Of a stretch of 64,000 nt of DNA, positions 52,791 through 61,977 are shown in pieces. The notes under the pieces are model-generated. The model made no database searches, had not been told where the DNA came from, and saw nothing but the letters and a program-made list of their open reading frames with translations. The stretch's first letter is position 1, and the number at the start of each line of letters is the position of its first letter. Both the position numbers and the translations under genes were made by a program. The stretch covers positions 147,714 to 211,713 of the forward strand of contig JABFGH010000008.1 in NCBI GenBank assembly GCA_013112585.1. Reading direction: 5' to 3'. The DNA comes from Ignavibacteriota bacterium. Its GTDB lineage: Bacteria > Bacteroidota > Ignavibacteria > Ignavibacteriales > Melioribacteraceae.

Positions 52791-53339
52791 TCAAGCATTA
52801 GTAATCCTATAAAGTAAACTATCGCCTATTCTTTTAAAGGCTTCAATTTTAAAAGCCTCTTCATCTTTCTCTTTTGTTTGAATCGATCTTTCAATGATAA
52901 TCATTCCGTTTTCCGATAGATAATCTTTTTTGAGTAAGTTATCTACAACTAAATGAATATCATCTTTGAAGAATGGAGGGTCGGCTAAAATTAAATTGTA
53001 TTTTGTGTGTGAAGAAATAGTTGTGAATTTTACTGCATCAATCTTTAAAACTTTGCAGTAGTCCTCAACTTCTAAATCGGCAATGTTCTGCTGCAGCACT
53101 TTATATACTTGGAAGTTTTTCTCTACAAAATGAACTTCATCGGCTCCTCTGCTGATCATCTCTAAACCTAATGAGCCGCTGCCTGCATAAAGATCACAAG
53201 CTGTAATACCTTCAAAATCAATTTGATTATTTAAAATATTGAAGAGGGTTTCTTTAACTCTATCTGTTGTGGGTCTTACTAATTTAGACTGAGGGAATTT
53301 TACTTTTCTTCCTTTAAGGAAGCCTGAAATAATTCGCAT
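52791..53339 (-). CDS. rsmD: 16S rRNA (guanine966-N2)-methyltransferase
   Basis: 182 residues. N-terminal RIISGFLKGRKVKFP and RPTTDRVKETLFNIL, SAM-binding DLYAGSGSLGLEMISRGA, and the catalytic ADPPFF motif. It methylates m2G966 of 16S rRNA. It starts on the last base of the PilM-like gene stop (TAATG overlap), so it is translationally coupled to it. Confidence 0.95.
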   Translation of the reverse strand: MRIISGFLKGRKVKFPQSKLVRPTTDRVKETLFNILNNQIDFEGITACDLYAGSGSLGLEMISRGADEVHFVEKNFQVYKVLQQNIADLEVEDYCKVLKIDAVKFTTISSHTKYNLILADPPFFKDDIHLVVDNLLKKDYLSENGMIIIERSIQTKEKDEEAFKIEAFKRIGDSLLYRITNA

Positions 53340-54256
53340 TAAACTATTCTTAAAGCAATACCTGCGGCGGCGGTAAATGAACCTTTTAACTGATTGACAA
53401 ATTTACCCGAGCTGATTGAAGGGGCAGTTTTTAAGTTTGAGAATGGGTCAATTTGATGAAGTTCAATACCGGTGGAAGTTCTAATTTCGTCTAAGTTTAA
53501 TTCATCCAGATACTGCCCGCCAATATAAAATTTATTTATATGTGATTGCAGCAAACCTATTTCATTTAGCTTTTCCATTTGACTTGCAAGAACAGAATGA
53601 AACAGATTAGGACTTGCCAGTTTAGCAGAGGTTCTTAAAACCGGAGTACTTCCTTTTAATAACATCAATGAGAGGCTGTCATCGTATAAATATAAACTTA
53701 AATTTAATTCATCAGGGTCACTATTTTGAGTGATAAAGTTATTGCATGCCACATGAGCATTATCAATAAAGTTCAGTTCTAAATTATTATCCACACAAAA
53801 TTGATGAATCATTTTAACTAGATTTTTATTAACCGCATAAATTAAAATTGAAGGTGTAAATGAAAATTGCGTAACAGGCATTTTCACTTTTTGAATTGCA
53901 TAGTCATTGATATTTATTTTCGGAAACAGAATTGATAATTCCCACTTAACATGATCATTCAAATCTTCCTCAGTTAATTCACTTTCGTAAGGTATTGAAG
54001 CTATTCTGAAGAAGTTATCGGGAAGGGTAAACGATACCTTTTTACTGTAAAGAGGTTTACGAGAAAAGAGATTATTAAAACTCTGCCGGAAAATATCCAC
54101 ATTATTAGAATTATCAACATCCGCGGTCAACAATTCAGAAAAATTTTCTTCATCAACATTTTCCAGCAGTAAATTATCATTTTCAAAATTTAATTCAACT
54201 AATTGAAGTTTTGAATTTGAGATATTAAAACCTGCATGATCCTGGAGAATAGACAT
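53339..54256 (-). CDS. PilM-like actin-fold protein (type IV pilus/secretion type)
   Basis: 305 residues, no signal peptide. It resembles PilM in layout: an early GFNISNSKLQLVEL block, FTLPDNFFRIASIPYESELTEEDLNDHVKWEL (the segment that follows the first strands in PilM), and YAVNKNLVKMIHQFCVDNNLELNFIDNAHVACNNF. The match is weak, so it is an inference. The next gene upstream looks like a pseudopilin and comEA lies after, supporting a DNA-uptake or pilus-like system. Confidence 0.6.
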   Translation of the reverse strand: MSILQDHAGFNISNSKLQLVELNFENDNLLLENVDEENFSELLTADVDNSNNVDIFRQSFNNLFSRKPLYSKKVSFTLPDNFFRIASIPYESELTEEDLNDHVKWELSILFPKININDYAIQKVKMPVTQFSFTPSILIYAVNKNLVKMIHQFCVDNNLELNFIDNAHVACNNFITQNSDPDELNLSLYLYDDSLSLMLLKGSTPVLRTSAKLASPNLFHSVLASQMEKLNEIGLLQSHINKFYIGGQYLDELNLDEIRTSTGIELHQIDPFSNLKTAPSISSGKFVNQLKGSFTAAAGIALRIV

Positions 54257-54260
54257 TAAA

Positions 54261-54818
54261 TTATTCCCAATCAGATGTATTTTTTAAGGCAACATTTTCT
54301 AAATCACCAATTGATCCGTAACCATCGGGACATTCAACATAATATAAAGTTCCTATAGTAGTACTCGAATCAATCTTTGTAATTTTACCTCTTCTGTTAA
54401 TTACGGTATCAACAGTTTTTGTGGTATCAACCATCAGTGTGTATCGAGTAAAAGATTTTGGTGATAGAATAATTGAATCGGCAACAAATCCTGTTCTTAT
54501 CAAATCGGAAAATGGATTTGAGGAACGACCTGTAATTGTGTCAACACCGGCAACTAATTCCTGAACTAAACTATCGTACTTAACAAATTGAATTAGACTG
54601 TCCAGATCATCAGTGTATCTGCCGAATCTATTTTCCCAAAGAATTTCGGCGGCTTTAATATTTGTCATTCTAGCACGCGATTCTGACTTGTAGTATTTTT
54701 CTGCTTGAACTATTTCAGTCGGTTCAATTATAGCAACACGTATTAAAATATAAGCTAAAACAATAATAACAACATATAATATTGTATGAATATACCACGG
54801 TTCCGACTTTTTACTCAT
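54261..54818 (-). CDS. Single-span membrane protein, possibly pseudopilin-like
   Basis: 185 residues. One N-terminal membrane helix (IHTILYVVIIVLAYILIRVAI), then KYYKSESRARMTNIKAAEILWENRFGRYTDDLDSL, which has the helix-then-GxYxxxLxxL pattern seen in pseudopilins such as GspG. The classic prepilin peptidase site is not clear. A strong GGAGGAAC ribosome site is present. Five bases separate it from the PilM-like gene. Confidence 0.55.
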   Translation of the reverse strand: MSKKSEPWYIHTILYVVIIVLAYILIRVAIIEPTEIVQAEKYYKSESRARMTNIKAAEILWENRFGRYTDDLDSLIQFVKYDSLVQELVAGVDTITGRSSNPFSDLIRTGFVADSIILSPKSFTRYTLMVDTTKTVDTVINRRGKITKIDSSTTIGTLYYVECPDGYGSIGDLENVALKNTSDWE

Positions 54819-54843
54819 TGTTCCTCCGGAGAGTTATAATAAT

Positions 54844-55329
54844 TTAATTGCTCAAAAATATATATTTTTTAATTTTATTTAATTTTTTACTGCCTATACC
54901 TTTTATGTCAAGCAGTTCATTTATTGAATAAAACCTGCCTCTATTTTTTCTTAATGAAATAATTTTTTCGGCAGTTTTTTCTCCAATACCGGGCAGTAAA
55001 ATTAGCTGCTTAATATCCGCGGTGTTAATATCAATGCTTTTTTCGGACAAAGCGGATTTTTTTGAAGAATTATTCAATAAATTATTCGTACTAAAATCTA
55101 AAAGTTCCTGTTCAGAAGCAACATTTTTTTCGCCGGATATGCTTGTTTCTTTGCTAATTTTAACTTTGCTGTTGGCTGAATTAAATGCACTATCCGATTT
55201 TGAATAATCATATTCAGCTTTAAGTTCAATATTTTCCTCACTAAAAAATTGCTTTGCTATAAGTCCAAAACAAAAAACCGAAATTAAAAATAGCAGCACT
55301 TTAATTTCGGTTTCTGTTAAACCTACCAA
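54844..55329 (-). CDS. ComEA-like helix-hairpin-helix protein
   Basis: 161 residues: an N-terminal membrane helix (VLLFLISVFCFGLIA), a low-complexity Ser/Lys linker, and two helix-hairpin-helix motifs (DINTADIKQLILLPGIGEKTAEKIISL and FYSINELLDIKGIGSKKLNKI). ComEA binds incoming DNA at the membrane. The start used here, TTG 55329, has no ribosome site, and there is no in-frame ATG upstream before a stop. It leads the pseudopilin/PilM/RsmD run. Confidence 0.82.
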   Translation of the reverse strand: MVGLTETEIKVLLFLISVFCFGLIAKQFFSEENIELKAEYDYSKSDSAFNSANSKVKISKETSISGEKNVASEQELLDFSTNNLLNNSSKKSALSEKSIDINTADIKQLILLPGIGEKTAEKIISLRKNRGRFYSINELLDIKGIGSKKLNKIKKYIFLSN

Positions 55330-55389
55330 TCGCGATATTTTTTTTAAAGCTTTGATAAATTTGTTGTTCTAATTAATAATTTTTTCTAA

Positions 55390-56520
55390 CTATTCTGGTA
55401 CTTTAATGTTCGGCATATCTTTCAGCTGCTTCATAATATTCTTTTCTTCGGAATTAAGTTTCTTCGGGATGAAAACATTAATTCTTACAAGCTGATCTCC
55501 CGCGCCGTGAGCATTTAAGTGCTGAATTCCTTTTTCGCGCATTTTTAAAAATTTACCGGGCTGAGTACCTGATTCAATTTTTAATTTTGCTCTTCCTGTT
55601 AATGTAGGTATTTCAACTTCAGCACCTAATACAGCTTCGGGGAAACTTAAATTTAAATCATAAATTATATTATCACCGTCGCGTAAAAAATATTCATGAG
55701 GTAATTCATTAAAGATAACAATAATATCACCGGGTGCACCGCCTTGTTTACCGGCATTACCCTCACCCCGCAGACTCATATAACTTCCGTCATGAACACC
55801 TGCGGGCACATTAATTTTAATTGTTGATTCACCATAAATCCGACCATCGCCCGAACAGGTTTTACATGGTGATGTAACCACCTTACCGGAGCCGCTGCAA
55901 TTACTGCATGGAGCAATATTTACAAACTGCCCGAATACGGAACGCGATACTTGTCTAACTTCACCGGCACCTTTACAAACAGAACAGGTTTGATATGAAC
56001 CGGAATCACGAGCGCCGGTTCCGCTGCAAGTTGAACATGTTGAATGCTTTTTAATTTTAATTTTTTTAGTAGTACCTTTTGCAATTTCTTCTAAGGTAAG
56101 CTTTAATGTCACTTTCAAATCGGAGCCGGGCACGCCTTGTGCTTTTGGTCTTCCTCTTTGAGAACGTCCGCCGCCGAAAAAGTCTTCGAAGATTGAACCT
56201 CCGCCGCCGCCGCCGCTAAACGCACCTCCGAATATATCTGAAAAATGACTGAATATATCATTCGCATCGCTGAAACCGTGAAAATCTTGCCCGCCTTTCA
56301 TTCCGCTATGCCCTAATCTATCGTACTTTGCTTTCTTCTGATCATCGCTTAAAACTTCATAAGCTTCGGCGGCTTCTTTAAATTTCTCTTCTGCTTCCTT
56401 ATCGTTTGGATTTCTATCAGGATGATATTTCATTGCAAGTTTTCTGTATGCTTTTTTCATATCATCTTTTGAAGCACTTTTATCTATACCGAGAACTTCG
56501 TAATAATCTCGTTTTGCCAT
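55390..56520 (-). CDS. dnaJ: Chaperone protein DnaJ
   Basis: 376 residues: J-domain with the HPD motif (KYHPDRNP), a Gly/Phe-rich region with a GGGGGGS stretch, four CxxCxGxG zinc repeats ([32 protein letters not shown]), and the C-terminal substrate-binding domain. It delivers clients to DnaK. Downstream of grpE and hrcA and thus in the CIRCE-controlled unit; the dnaK gene is not present in the window. Confidence 0.97.
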   Translation of the reverse strand: MAKRDYYEVLGIDKSASKDDMKKAYRKLAMKYHPDRNPNDKEAEEKFKEAAEAYEVLSDDQKKAKYDRLGHSGMKGGQDFHGFSDANDIFSHFSDIFGGAFSGGGGGGSIFEDFFGGGRSQRGRPKAQGVPGSDLKVTLKLTLEEIAKGTTKKIKIKKHSTCSTCSGTGARDSGSYQTCSVCKGAGEVRQVSRSVFGQFVNIAPCSNCSGSGKVVTSPCKTCSGDGRIYGESTIKINVPAGVHDGSYMSLRGEGNAGKQGGAPGDIIVIFNELPHEYFLRDGDNIIYDLNLSFPEAVLGAEVEIPTLTGRAKLKIESGTQPGKFLKMREKGIQHLNAHGAGDQLVRINVFIPKKLNSEEKNIMKQLKDMPNIKVPE

Positions 56521-56526
56521 CTATTT

Positions 56527-57216
56527 CTATTCCTTTTCTTCTTCAGTATTGTTTGAATAATTTTCGTCTTTTGCAGTTTCTTCTGCTTCTTCGTTTGCTG
56601 TTTGCTGACTAACGATTACTTTTGTATGCTTAATAACTTTATCTTTATAAACGTAGCCGGTATCAATTTCTTCAAGTACGGTATGCGGAGGCACATCATC
56701 ATTAATTTGCTGCATAAGTGCTTCGTGATAATCAACGTCAAAGGGTTTCCCTTTCGCTTCTATCCGCTTAACGCCTTGGTCAGCCAAGGTTTTTGTAAAT
56801 TTATCTACAATTATTTTCAATCCTTTTTGTACAGCTTCAATATTTTTATTATCATCAATATGGTTTACCGAGCGAAACAAGTCATCGTAAATCGGTATAA
56901 TGCTAAGTATGAAAGGTTCAGCGGCAAACTTTAATAAGTTCATCTGATCATTTTCATTTCTTCTTTTTGCATTTTCAAATTCGGCTGCTTTTCTTAACAG
57001 CTGATCATTTAATTCTTTATTTTCATTTTCTAATTTTTCTATTTTTTCCAAAGCTAAATTATAACTTTTTGTCAGCTTAATATTTTCATTAGCTAATTCA
57101 TCTTCTGTTTTATTAACTGTTTCTTCAACTACTTTTTCTTCTTTTGAATTGTTATTCAATTCTTCGCTGCTGTTATTTTTCATTTCGTCTTTCTTATTCT
57201 TATCATTTTTTCTCAT
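56527..57216 (-). CDS. grpE: Nucleotide exchange factor GrpE
   Basis: 229 residues: an acidic N-terminus, a long coiled coil (ENIKLTKSYNLALEKIEKLENENKELNDQLLRK split across 70-105), then RNENDQMNLLKFAAEPFILSIIPIYDDLFRSV and the C-terminal beta domain (DVDYHEALMQQINDD, YKDKVIKHTKVIVS). Releases ADP from DnaK. Six bases upstream of dnaJ. Confidence 0.96.
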   Translation of the reverse strand: MRKNDKNKKDEMKNNSSEELNNNSKEEKVVEETVNKTEDELANENIKLTKSYNLALEKIEKLENENKELNDQLLRKAAEFENAKRRNENDQMNLLKFAAEPFILSIIPIYDDLFRSVNHIDDNKNIEAVQKGLKIIVDKFTKTLADQGVKRIEAKGKPFDVDYHEALMQQINDDVPPHTVLEEIDTGYVYKDKVIKHTKVIVSQQTANEEAEETAKDENYSNNTEEEKE

Positions 57217-57243
57217 TTTATAAAACCACTCTCTTTTTAATTC

Positions 57244-58296
57244 TTAAAGTTTTTGATTTTTTAATTCTATTGTTAAAAGTTCGGCAATATAAACAACTGC
57301 TGCAATTATTTTCCCGTACTCCATTCTTTTTGGTCCAATTACTCCTAACTTACCATTGATATCGCCGATGTTATATTCCTTTGTAATTAAACTATAATCA
57401 GAAAATTTTTCATCTTCACTTTCTCCTCCAATAATTATAGAAACATCTTTAGAAGAAATATCTTTATTCTTTTCCATTATATGAACAATCACATCTTTAT
57501 CCTCGATAAGTTCAATTACCGATTGAAAATGTTCATGATCACCAAACTCAGGATGCTTAATAATATTTTTTGCGCCGGAAATTACAGTCTTTTCATTAAT
57601 TTTTATATCATCAAAAATTTTATCCATCGAATCAATAAAAACACGCATTACCGGTTTATACTCTGTATTAAATCCGTCTTTAATTCTTTCACTAAAAGTC
57701 TTTCTAATTTCCTGAAAATTTAAACCTGCTAATCTTTCATTTAATAATTGTTCAACACCCATCAATTTATCATCTTCAATCTCGGCATTGATCTCCAATG
57801 TAATAGTTTTTACCAAACCCGATTGAATTGTTAGAACAACCATAATCCTTTGCGATGATAATCGAACAAGCTGAATTTTATTCAATAAAGCGTTGTCAAA
57901 TTTTGGGTATGTTATACAAGCTAATTGATTGGTTATTGTACTTAAAATTGCCGAGGTAATTTTTAATAAATTTTCGGTTTCATAAGTATCGGGCTCTAAA
58001 TTGGCGGTAATATAATCGAGCTCCTTTTTATTTAGTTTGGCAGGCTCCATTAGTGAATCAACATAGAATCTATAACCGCGGTCAGTCGGAACCCTGCCTG
58101 CAGATGTATGAGGATGCCCAAGTAATCCCAGGTCCTCCAGGTCAGCCATAATATTGCGGATGCTTGCAGGCGATAAACCAATATTATATCTCTTTGAGAT
58201 ATTACGCGATCCCACCGGATTAGCAGTAACAATAAACTGCCTAATCACGTGACGTAAAATTGATTTTTCTCTATCTGTTAATTCTATATTATTCAT
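57244..58296 (-). CDS. hrcA: Heat-inducible transcription repressor HrcA
   Basis: 350 residues from ATG 58296, which leaves the normal N-terminus (NNIELTDREKSILRHVIRQFIVTANPVGSRNIS); an upstream start adds 21 residues with no support. Winged-helix with LSPASIRNIMADLEDLGLLGHPHTSAGRVPTDRGYRFYVDSL and the C-terminal inserted domain (SVIIGGESED, GVIGPKRMEYGKIIAAV). It represses the heat-shock unit by binding the CIRCE element, found 57-83 bases upstream of this start. Followed by grpE and dnaJ. Confidence 0.96.
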   Translation of the reverse strand: MNNIELTDREKSILRHVIRQFIVTANPVGSRNISKRYNIGLSPASIRNIMADLEDLGLLGHPHTSAGRVPTDRGYRFYVDSLMEPAKLNKKELDYITANLEPDTYETENLLKITSAILSTITNQLACITYPKFDNALLNKIQLVRLSSQRIMVVLTIQSGLVKTITLEINAEIEDDKLMGVEQLLNERLAGLNFQEIRKTFSERIKDGFNTEYKPVMRVFIDSMDKIFDDIKINEKTVISGAKNIIKHPEFGDHEHFQSVIELIEDKDVIVHIMEKNKDISSKDVSIIIGGESEDEKFSDYSLITKEYNIGDINGKLGVIGPKRMEYGKIIAAVVYIAELLTIELKNQKL

Positions 58297-58352
58297 TTTT
58301 CTAATAATATTAACTAAATTTTCAATTCTAAATATACGAAAAAAAATAAAAA

Positions 58353-58379
58353 TTAGCACTCTATAAGATGCAGTGCTAA
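58353..58379. promoter_or_regulatory. CIRCE operator (HrcA binding site)
   Basis: TTAGCACTC-N9-CAGTGCTAA matches the CIRCE consensus TTAGCACTC-N9-GAGTGCTAA with one mismatch. Located upstream of hrcA-grpE-dnaJ on the minus strand and also 106 bases before purM on the plus strand. Confidence 0.95.
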
Positions 58380-58484
58380 CAAAATAGTTACATATTTGTT
58401 AATTATCTATTCTTAAATAAAAATAAGATTTTAATTTTAAAAAAATGAAATGTATTTTTAATTTCAAAAATAAATGAGGTAAAT

Positions 58485-59480
58485 GTGAGTAATTCATATA
58501 AATCAGCCGGAGTAGATATTAAAGCCGGAGAAGAAACAGTTGACCGAATAAAAGCTTATGCAAAATCGACCTTCGATAAAAATGTTTTAAGCGGTATAGG
58601 CAGTTTTGGAGCATTTTATTCCGCTGATTTTAGTGAGATGAAAAACCCCGTTTTGGTTTCCAGCGTTGATGGGGTTGGAACAAAGCTTAAAGTTGCTTTT
58701 GCAATGGATAAGCATGATACCGTTGGGCAGGATTTAGTAAATCATTGTGTGAATGATATAGCCGTTGGCGGTGCAAAGCCTCTCTTTTTTATGGATTACT
58801 TGGCGTTCGGTAAATTGGTACCCGAAAAAGCCGAACAGATAATTAAAGGTTTTTCAATTGCATGCAGAGAAAATAAGGTTTCTCTTATAGGCGGAGAAAC
58901 GGCAGAAATGCCGGGACTTTATGCCGAAGATGAATATGATATGTCGGGTACAATTGTGGGAGTAGTGGATAGGGAAAAAATTATCGATGGGCGAACAATT
59001 CAAACCGGTGATCTGATTATTGGTTTCAGTTCAAATGGACTGCATACTAACGGATATAGTTTAGCCCGGAAAGTTCTGCTGGAGAAATTTAAACTTGATA
59101 AAAATTTTAATGATTTTGAACTTTCACTTGGAGAAGAATTACTTAGAGTTCATAAGTCTTACTTAAAACTGATCAATAATTTAAAATCTGAAATTAATGT
59201 AAAAGCATTTTCACACATAACCGGCGGCGGAATTATAGGTAATACTAAAAGGGTATTGCCGGCTGGCAGAGAAATAAAGATTGATTGGAGTGCGTGGAAG
59301 ATACCGCCTTTGTTTCAACTGATTCAGAAAACGGGCAATATTTCTGATGACGAAATGAGAGCTGCTTTTAATTTAGGAATTGGTATGGCTGCAATTATTT
59401 CAAAAAATGAACTGGATAAATTTGAAGAAATTGCTGTTAATAGTGGAGAAAAATCAATGATTATTGGCAGTATAGTTTAG
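58485..59480 (+). CDS. purM: Phosphoribosylformylglycinamidine cyclo-ligase
   Basis: 331 residues. Start is GTG 58485 with GAGGT five bases before. N-terminal SAGVDIKAGEETVDRIK, VSSVDGVGTKLK, DKHDTVGQDLVNHCVNDI, and GGETAEMPGLYAEDEYDM are the AIR synthetase blocks. It makes aminoimidazole ribotide in purine synthesis. Transcribed divergently from hrcA. No other pur gene is nearby. Confidence 0.95.
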   Translation: MSNSYKSAGVDIKAGEETVDRIKAYAKSTFDKNVLSGIGSFGAFYSADFSEMKNPVLVSSVDGVGTKLKVAFAMDKHDTVGQDLVNHCVNDIAVGGAKPLFFMDYLAFGKLVPEKAEQIIKGFSIACRENKVSLIGGETAEMPGLYAEDEYDMSGTIVGVVDREKIIDGRTIQTGDLIIGFSSNGLHTNGYSLARKVLLEKFKLDKNFNDFELSLGEELLRVHKSYLKLINNLKSEINVKAFSHITGGGIIGNTKRVLPAGREIKIDWSAWKIPPLFQLIQKTGNISDDEMRAAFNLGIGMAAIISKNELDKFEEIAVNSGEKSMIIGSIV

Positions 59481-59578
59481 ATCATTAGATAAAATTGCCC
59501 CCTAAACCGCAACTTTTGTCTATTCCTCTAAACAAAACTTATTAATTAACTATCTAAAAATAAGTTTTTTTATTTTTA

Positions 59579-59606
59579 CAAAAATCAGTAATCCTACTGA
59601 TTTTTG
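59579..59606. promoter_or_regulatory. Inverted repeat CAAAAATCAGTA-ATCC-TACTGATTTTTG
   Basis: Perfect 12-bp arms with an ATCC spacer, 61 bases before the start of the 76-residue gene. The same core recurs at 61773, 61883 and, as a half-site, 63352. It could be an operator for the NarL-type regulator encoded nearby. Confidence 0.65.
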
Positions 59607-59666
59607 ATAAAAATATTTTAAGCATATTCTAATAGATATTATAAAAATAAATGCAAGGGAGGCACA

Positions 59667-59897
59667 ATGACACATTATCAGATTAGAAAAGAACTGCATT
59701 CACAAATTTCAGATCGGTTTATTTATACGGAAGAATACCAGGATATGTATTATTTTACTAAGTTAGTGCATCTAATACTGCCGCGTTTTGATGAAGAAAC
59801 GGTTTTAAATGCTGTTCGTAAGTGCAATAAAGAAATTAAGTATCCAAGAAAATCTAAACATTATTTAAAAAGGCTAAGTGAACTGCTTACCGAATAA
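59667..59897 (+). CDS. Small protein of unknown function, first gene of the two-component operon
   Basis: 76 residues, basic and helical (YTEEYQDMYYFTKLVHLILPRF, ETVLNAVRKCNKEIKYPRKSKH). No recognisable domain, signal peptide or membrane segment. An ideal GGGAGG ribosome site precedes the ATG. The histidine kinase starts six bases after its stop, so it is in the operon and may be an accessory of the signalling pair. It follows an inverted repeat upstream. Confidence 0.75.
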   Translation: MTHYQIRKELHSQISDRFIYTEEYQDMYYFTKLVHLILPRFDEETVLNAVRKCNKEIKYPRKSKHYLKRLSELLTE

Positions 59898-59903
59898 AGG
59901 AAA

Positions 59904-61094
59904 ATGAGTTTAATTAAACTTGATTTACATTTAACATTATATGTTCAGTACGAAATTGAAAAATTTATTGATTTAATCTTTAGTTTAGAAAACCCCCTAA
60001 TTTATTTAATTCTATTCCTATTAATTTTTTCCGCATTACTTATATTATATAAAACCAATATAATTACCCCGCTGCGTAAAGAATATGAATCCGAAAAATC
60101 CCGATTGATTGAAAAGCATATTAAAGAAATGGCATTGTTTGCAGAACTTGATCCTAATCCCCTTTTACGCGTGGATAAAAAGGGTGAAATTATTAGTAAA
60201 AACAGCGCAGCAAATTTACTTATTGATGATGAAGAATTAATAGGAAAAAATTTGAGTGGAGTATTTGGCGATAATGAAATCGAAATAGAAAGTATTATTG
60301 AAAATGATCTTTCAATTTCGTTGAATAAAAAAATCAATAATAGATTTTATATTGTGATAATAAAAGGAATTGCAGAGTTTGATGCTGCTCAGATTTATTT
60401 TAACGATGTTACTACTAAAGAAATAGCAGAAACTAAATTGCGTGAATATCAAAAACAATTTGCAAATAAAGTTGAGGAAGACAGAAAATCATTCGCGAAA
60501 GAACTGCATGACGGAATTGGGCAAGACCTTTCGTTTGTTCGGCTTTCAATTCAAAGTTTACAAAAATATATTGCGGAATATGACAGCAATTCATTTGAAA
60601 ACACAATTTATTCAATCGATAAAATGAGCGACAACCTCCGTTCCATTTGTAATGAGCTTCGACCAAGAATTCTTGAAGAAGAAGGACTTGGACCTGCTAT
60701 CAGCACATTAGTAAATGATAATAATAAAGTAAATTCGCTAAAAGGAAATGTAAGTTTTGTAGGCAGCCTTATTAGAATACCCCCAATCTGCGAAATAAAT
60801 ATTTTTAGAGTAGTTCAGGAAGCAGTCAACAATATTATTAAGCATTCTAACGCTAATGAGTTTACAATTCAATTGGTTAATAATGACGACTCTATTTTAA
60901 TTGTTATTACAGATGATGGTATTGGCTTTGAAACAGAGAAAAAGCAATGCAGTGCAGGTAATAAAAGTTTTGGATTTACTACTATGAAAGAAAGGATTGA
61001 ATCTATTGGAGGAAATATTAATTTTGAAAGTAGAAAAAATGACGGTACAACAATTATTATAAATTTACCATACAAGGTTGATAATGAAGTTTAA
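59904..61094 (+). CDS. NarX-type sensor histidine kinase
   Basis: 396 residues. One membrane helix near the N-terminus (PLIYLILFLLIFSALLILY), then a PAS domain (~75-175), HisKA_3 dimerisation helix with the phospho-accepting H202 (AKELHDGIGQDL), and an HATPase domain (VVQEAVNNIIKHSNA, DDGIGFE, GFTTMKERIESIGG). It senses an unknown signal through the PAS domain and phosphorylates the partner regulator encoded immediately downstream, whose start overlaps the kinase stop. Confidence 0.92.
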   Translation: MSLIKLDLHLTLYVQYEIEKFIDLIFSLENPLIYLILFLLIFSALLILYKTNIITPLRKEYESEKSRLIEKHIKEMALFAELDPNPLLRVDKKGEIISKNSAANLLIDDEELIGKNLSGVFGDNEIEIESIIENDLSISLNKKINNRFYIVIIKGIAEFDAAQIYFNDVTTKEIAETKLREYQKQFANKVEEDRKSFAKELHDGIGQDLSFVRLSIQSLQKYIAEYDSNSFENTIYSIDKMSDNLRSICNELRPRILEEEGLGPAISTLVNDNNKVNSLKGNVSFVGSLIRIPPICEINIFRVVQEAVNNIIKHSNANEFTIQLVNNDDSILIVITDDGIGFETEKKQCSAGNKSFGFTTMKERIESIGGNINFESRKNDGTTIIINLPYKVDNEV

Positions 61095-61761
61095 TGGAAT
61101 AGTCCGCTTACTGGTTGCCGATGATCATCAATTATTTCGTCAGGGGATAATTAAACTATTAGAGGAAAGTGATAAAATAGTCATAGTCGGTGAAGCTTCA
61201 AACGGTAAGGAGCTAATTCAAAAACACACTGAAGTTAAGCCTGATGTTATTCTTTCTGATATAAGCATGCCTTTAAAAACCGGCACCGAAGCAATGAAAA
61301 CAATACTAAGAAATGATAGAAGTGCAAAAGTTTTATTCCTTTCTATGCACACTGATGACGAGTATATATATACAGTATTAAAAGCCGGCGGATTGGGATT
61401 ATTAAGTAAGAATGTAATGAAAGGCGAGTTGGTTAACGCAATTATTACTGTTGCACAGGGAAAAAAATATTTTATCGGCAAGACTGAAGAGGAGTTAAAT
61501 GATATAATTTACCGTTATGATTTTTTGAATATAGGTGAAACCGAAAAAAATATTGATCCCCTTTCATCGAAGGAAAAAGAGGTGCTTATATATGTGGGAC
61601 AAGGATTAACAAGTGAATCAATTGCCGCAAAAATGTTTCTTAACAGAAGAACCATTGATTCTCACCGTGCAAAAATTATGGAAAAATTAAACTTAAAGTC
61701 ATTGCCCGACTTGATGAAATTAGCAGTTGAATTTGCTTATGTTAACCGAAAAAAAGAGTAA
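61084..61761 (+). CDS. NarL/FixJ-family response regulator
   Basis: 225 residues from ATG 61084; a TTG two codons earlier is less likely. Receiver domain with acidic pair ADDHQLFRQG, phospho-acceptor D59 in VILSDISMP, and K near the end of the domain (SKNV). C-terminal LuxR-type HTH (LSSKEKEVLIYVGQGLTSESIAAKMF, RTIDSHRAKIMEKL). Overlaps the kinase by 11 bases. It likely binds the inverted repeats at 59579, 61773 and 61883. Confidence 0.93.
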   Translation: MKFNGIVRLLVADDHQLFRQGIIKLLEESDKIVIVGEASNGKELIQKHTEVKPDVILSDISMPLKTGTEAMKTILRNDRSAKVLFLSMHTDDEYIYTVLKAGGLGLLSKNVMKGELVNAIITVAQGKKYFIGKTEEELNDIIYRYDFLNIGETEKNIDPLSSKEKEVLIYVGQGLTSESIAAKMFLNRRTIDSHRAKIMEKLNLKSLPDLMKLAVEFAYVNRKKE

Positions 61762-61772
61762 TAATTTCAATT

Positions 61773-61798
61773 AATCAGTAATCATACTGATTTTTGTA
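61773..61798. promoter_or_regulatory. Inverted repeat AATCAGTA-ATCA-TACTGATT, second copy
   Basis: Perfect 8-bp arms twelve bases after the response-regulator stop; followed by TTTTGTAAAA, so it could also work as a weak terminator. Confidence 0.5.
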
Positions 61799-61882
61799 AA
61801 AAGATAGCCCCTCCATATTTCATATTTATTTAAAATTTTCTTCATTTTCAGCGTTTTTTCATCCTATTTTATTTCTTCATAC

Positions 61883-61908
61883 AAAAATCAGTAATCCTAC
61901 TGATTTTT
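61883..61908. promoter_or_regulatory. Inverted repeat AAAAATCAGTA-ATCC-TACTGATTTTT, third copy
   Basis: Perfect 11-bp arms with the same ATCC spacer as the first copy, 70 bases before the start at 61978. Position relative to the gene start matches that of the first copy. Confidence 0.65.
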
Positions 61909-61977
61909 TAACCCCGCTAAAAATTTATTTTGACTCATCATTTAATCAAATCCATAAATTAATTTGAGGAGTACAAG

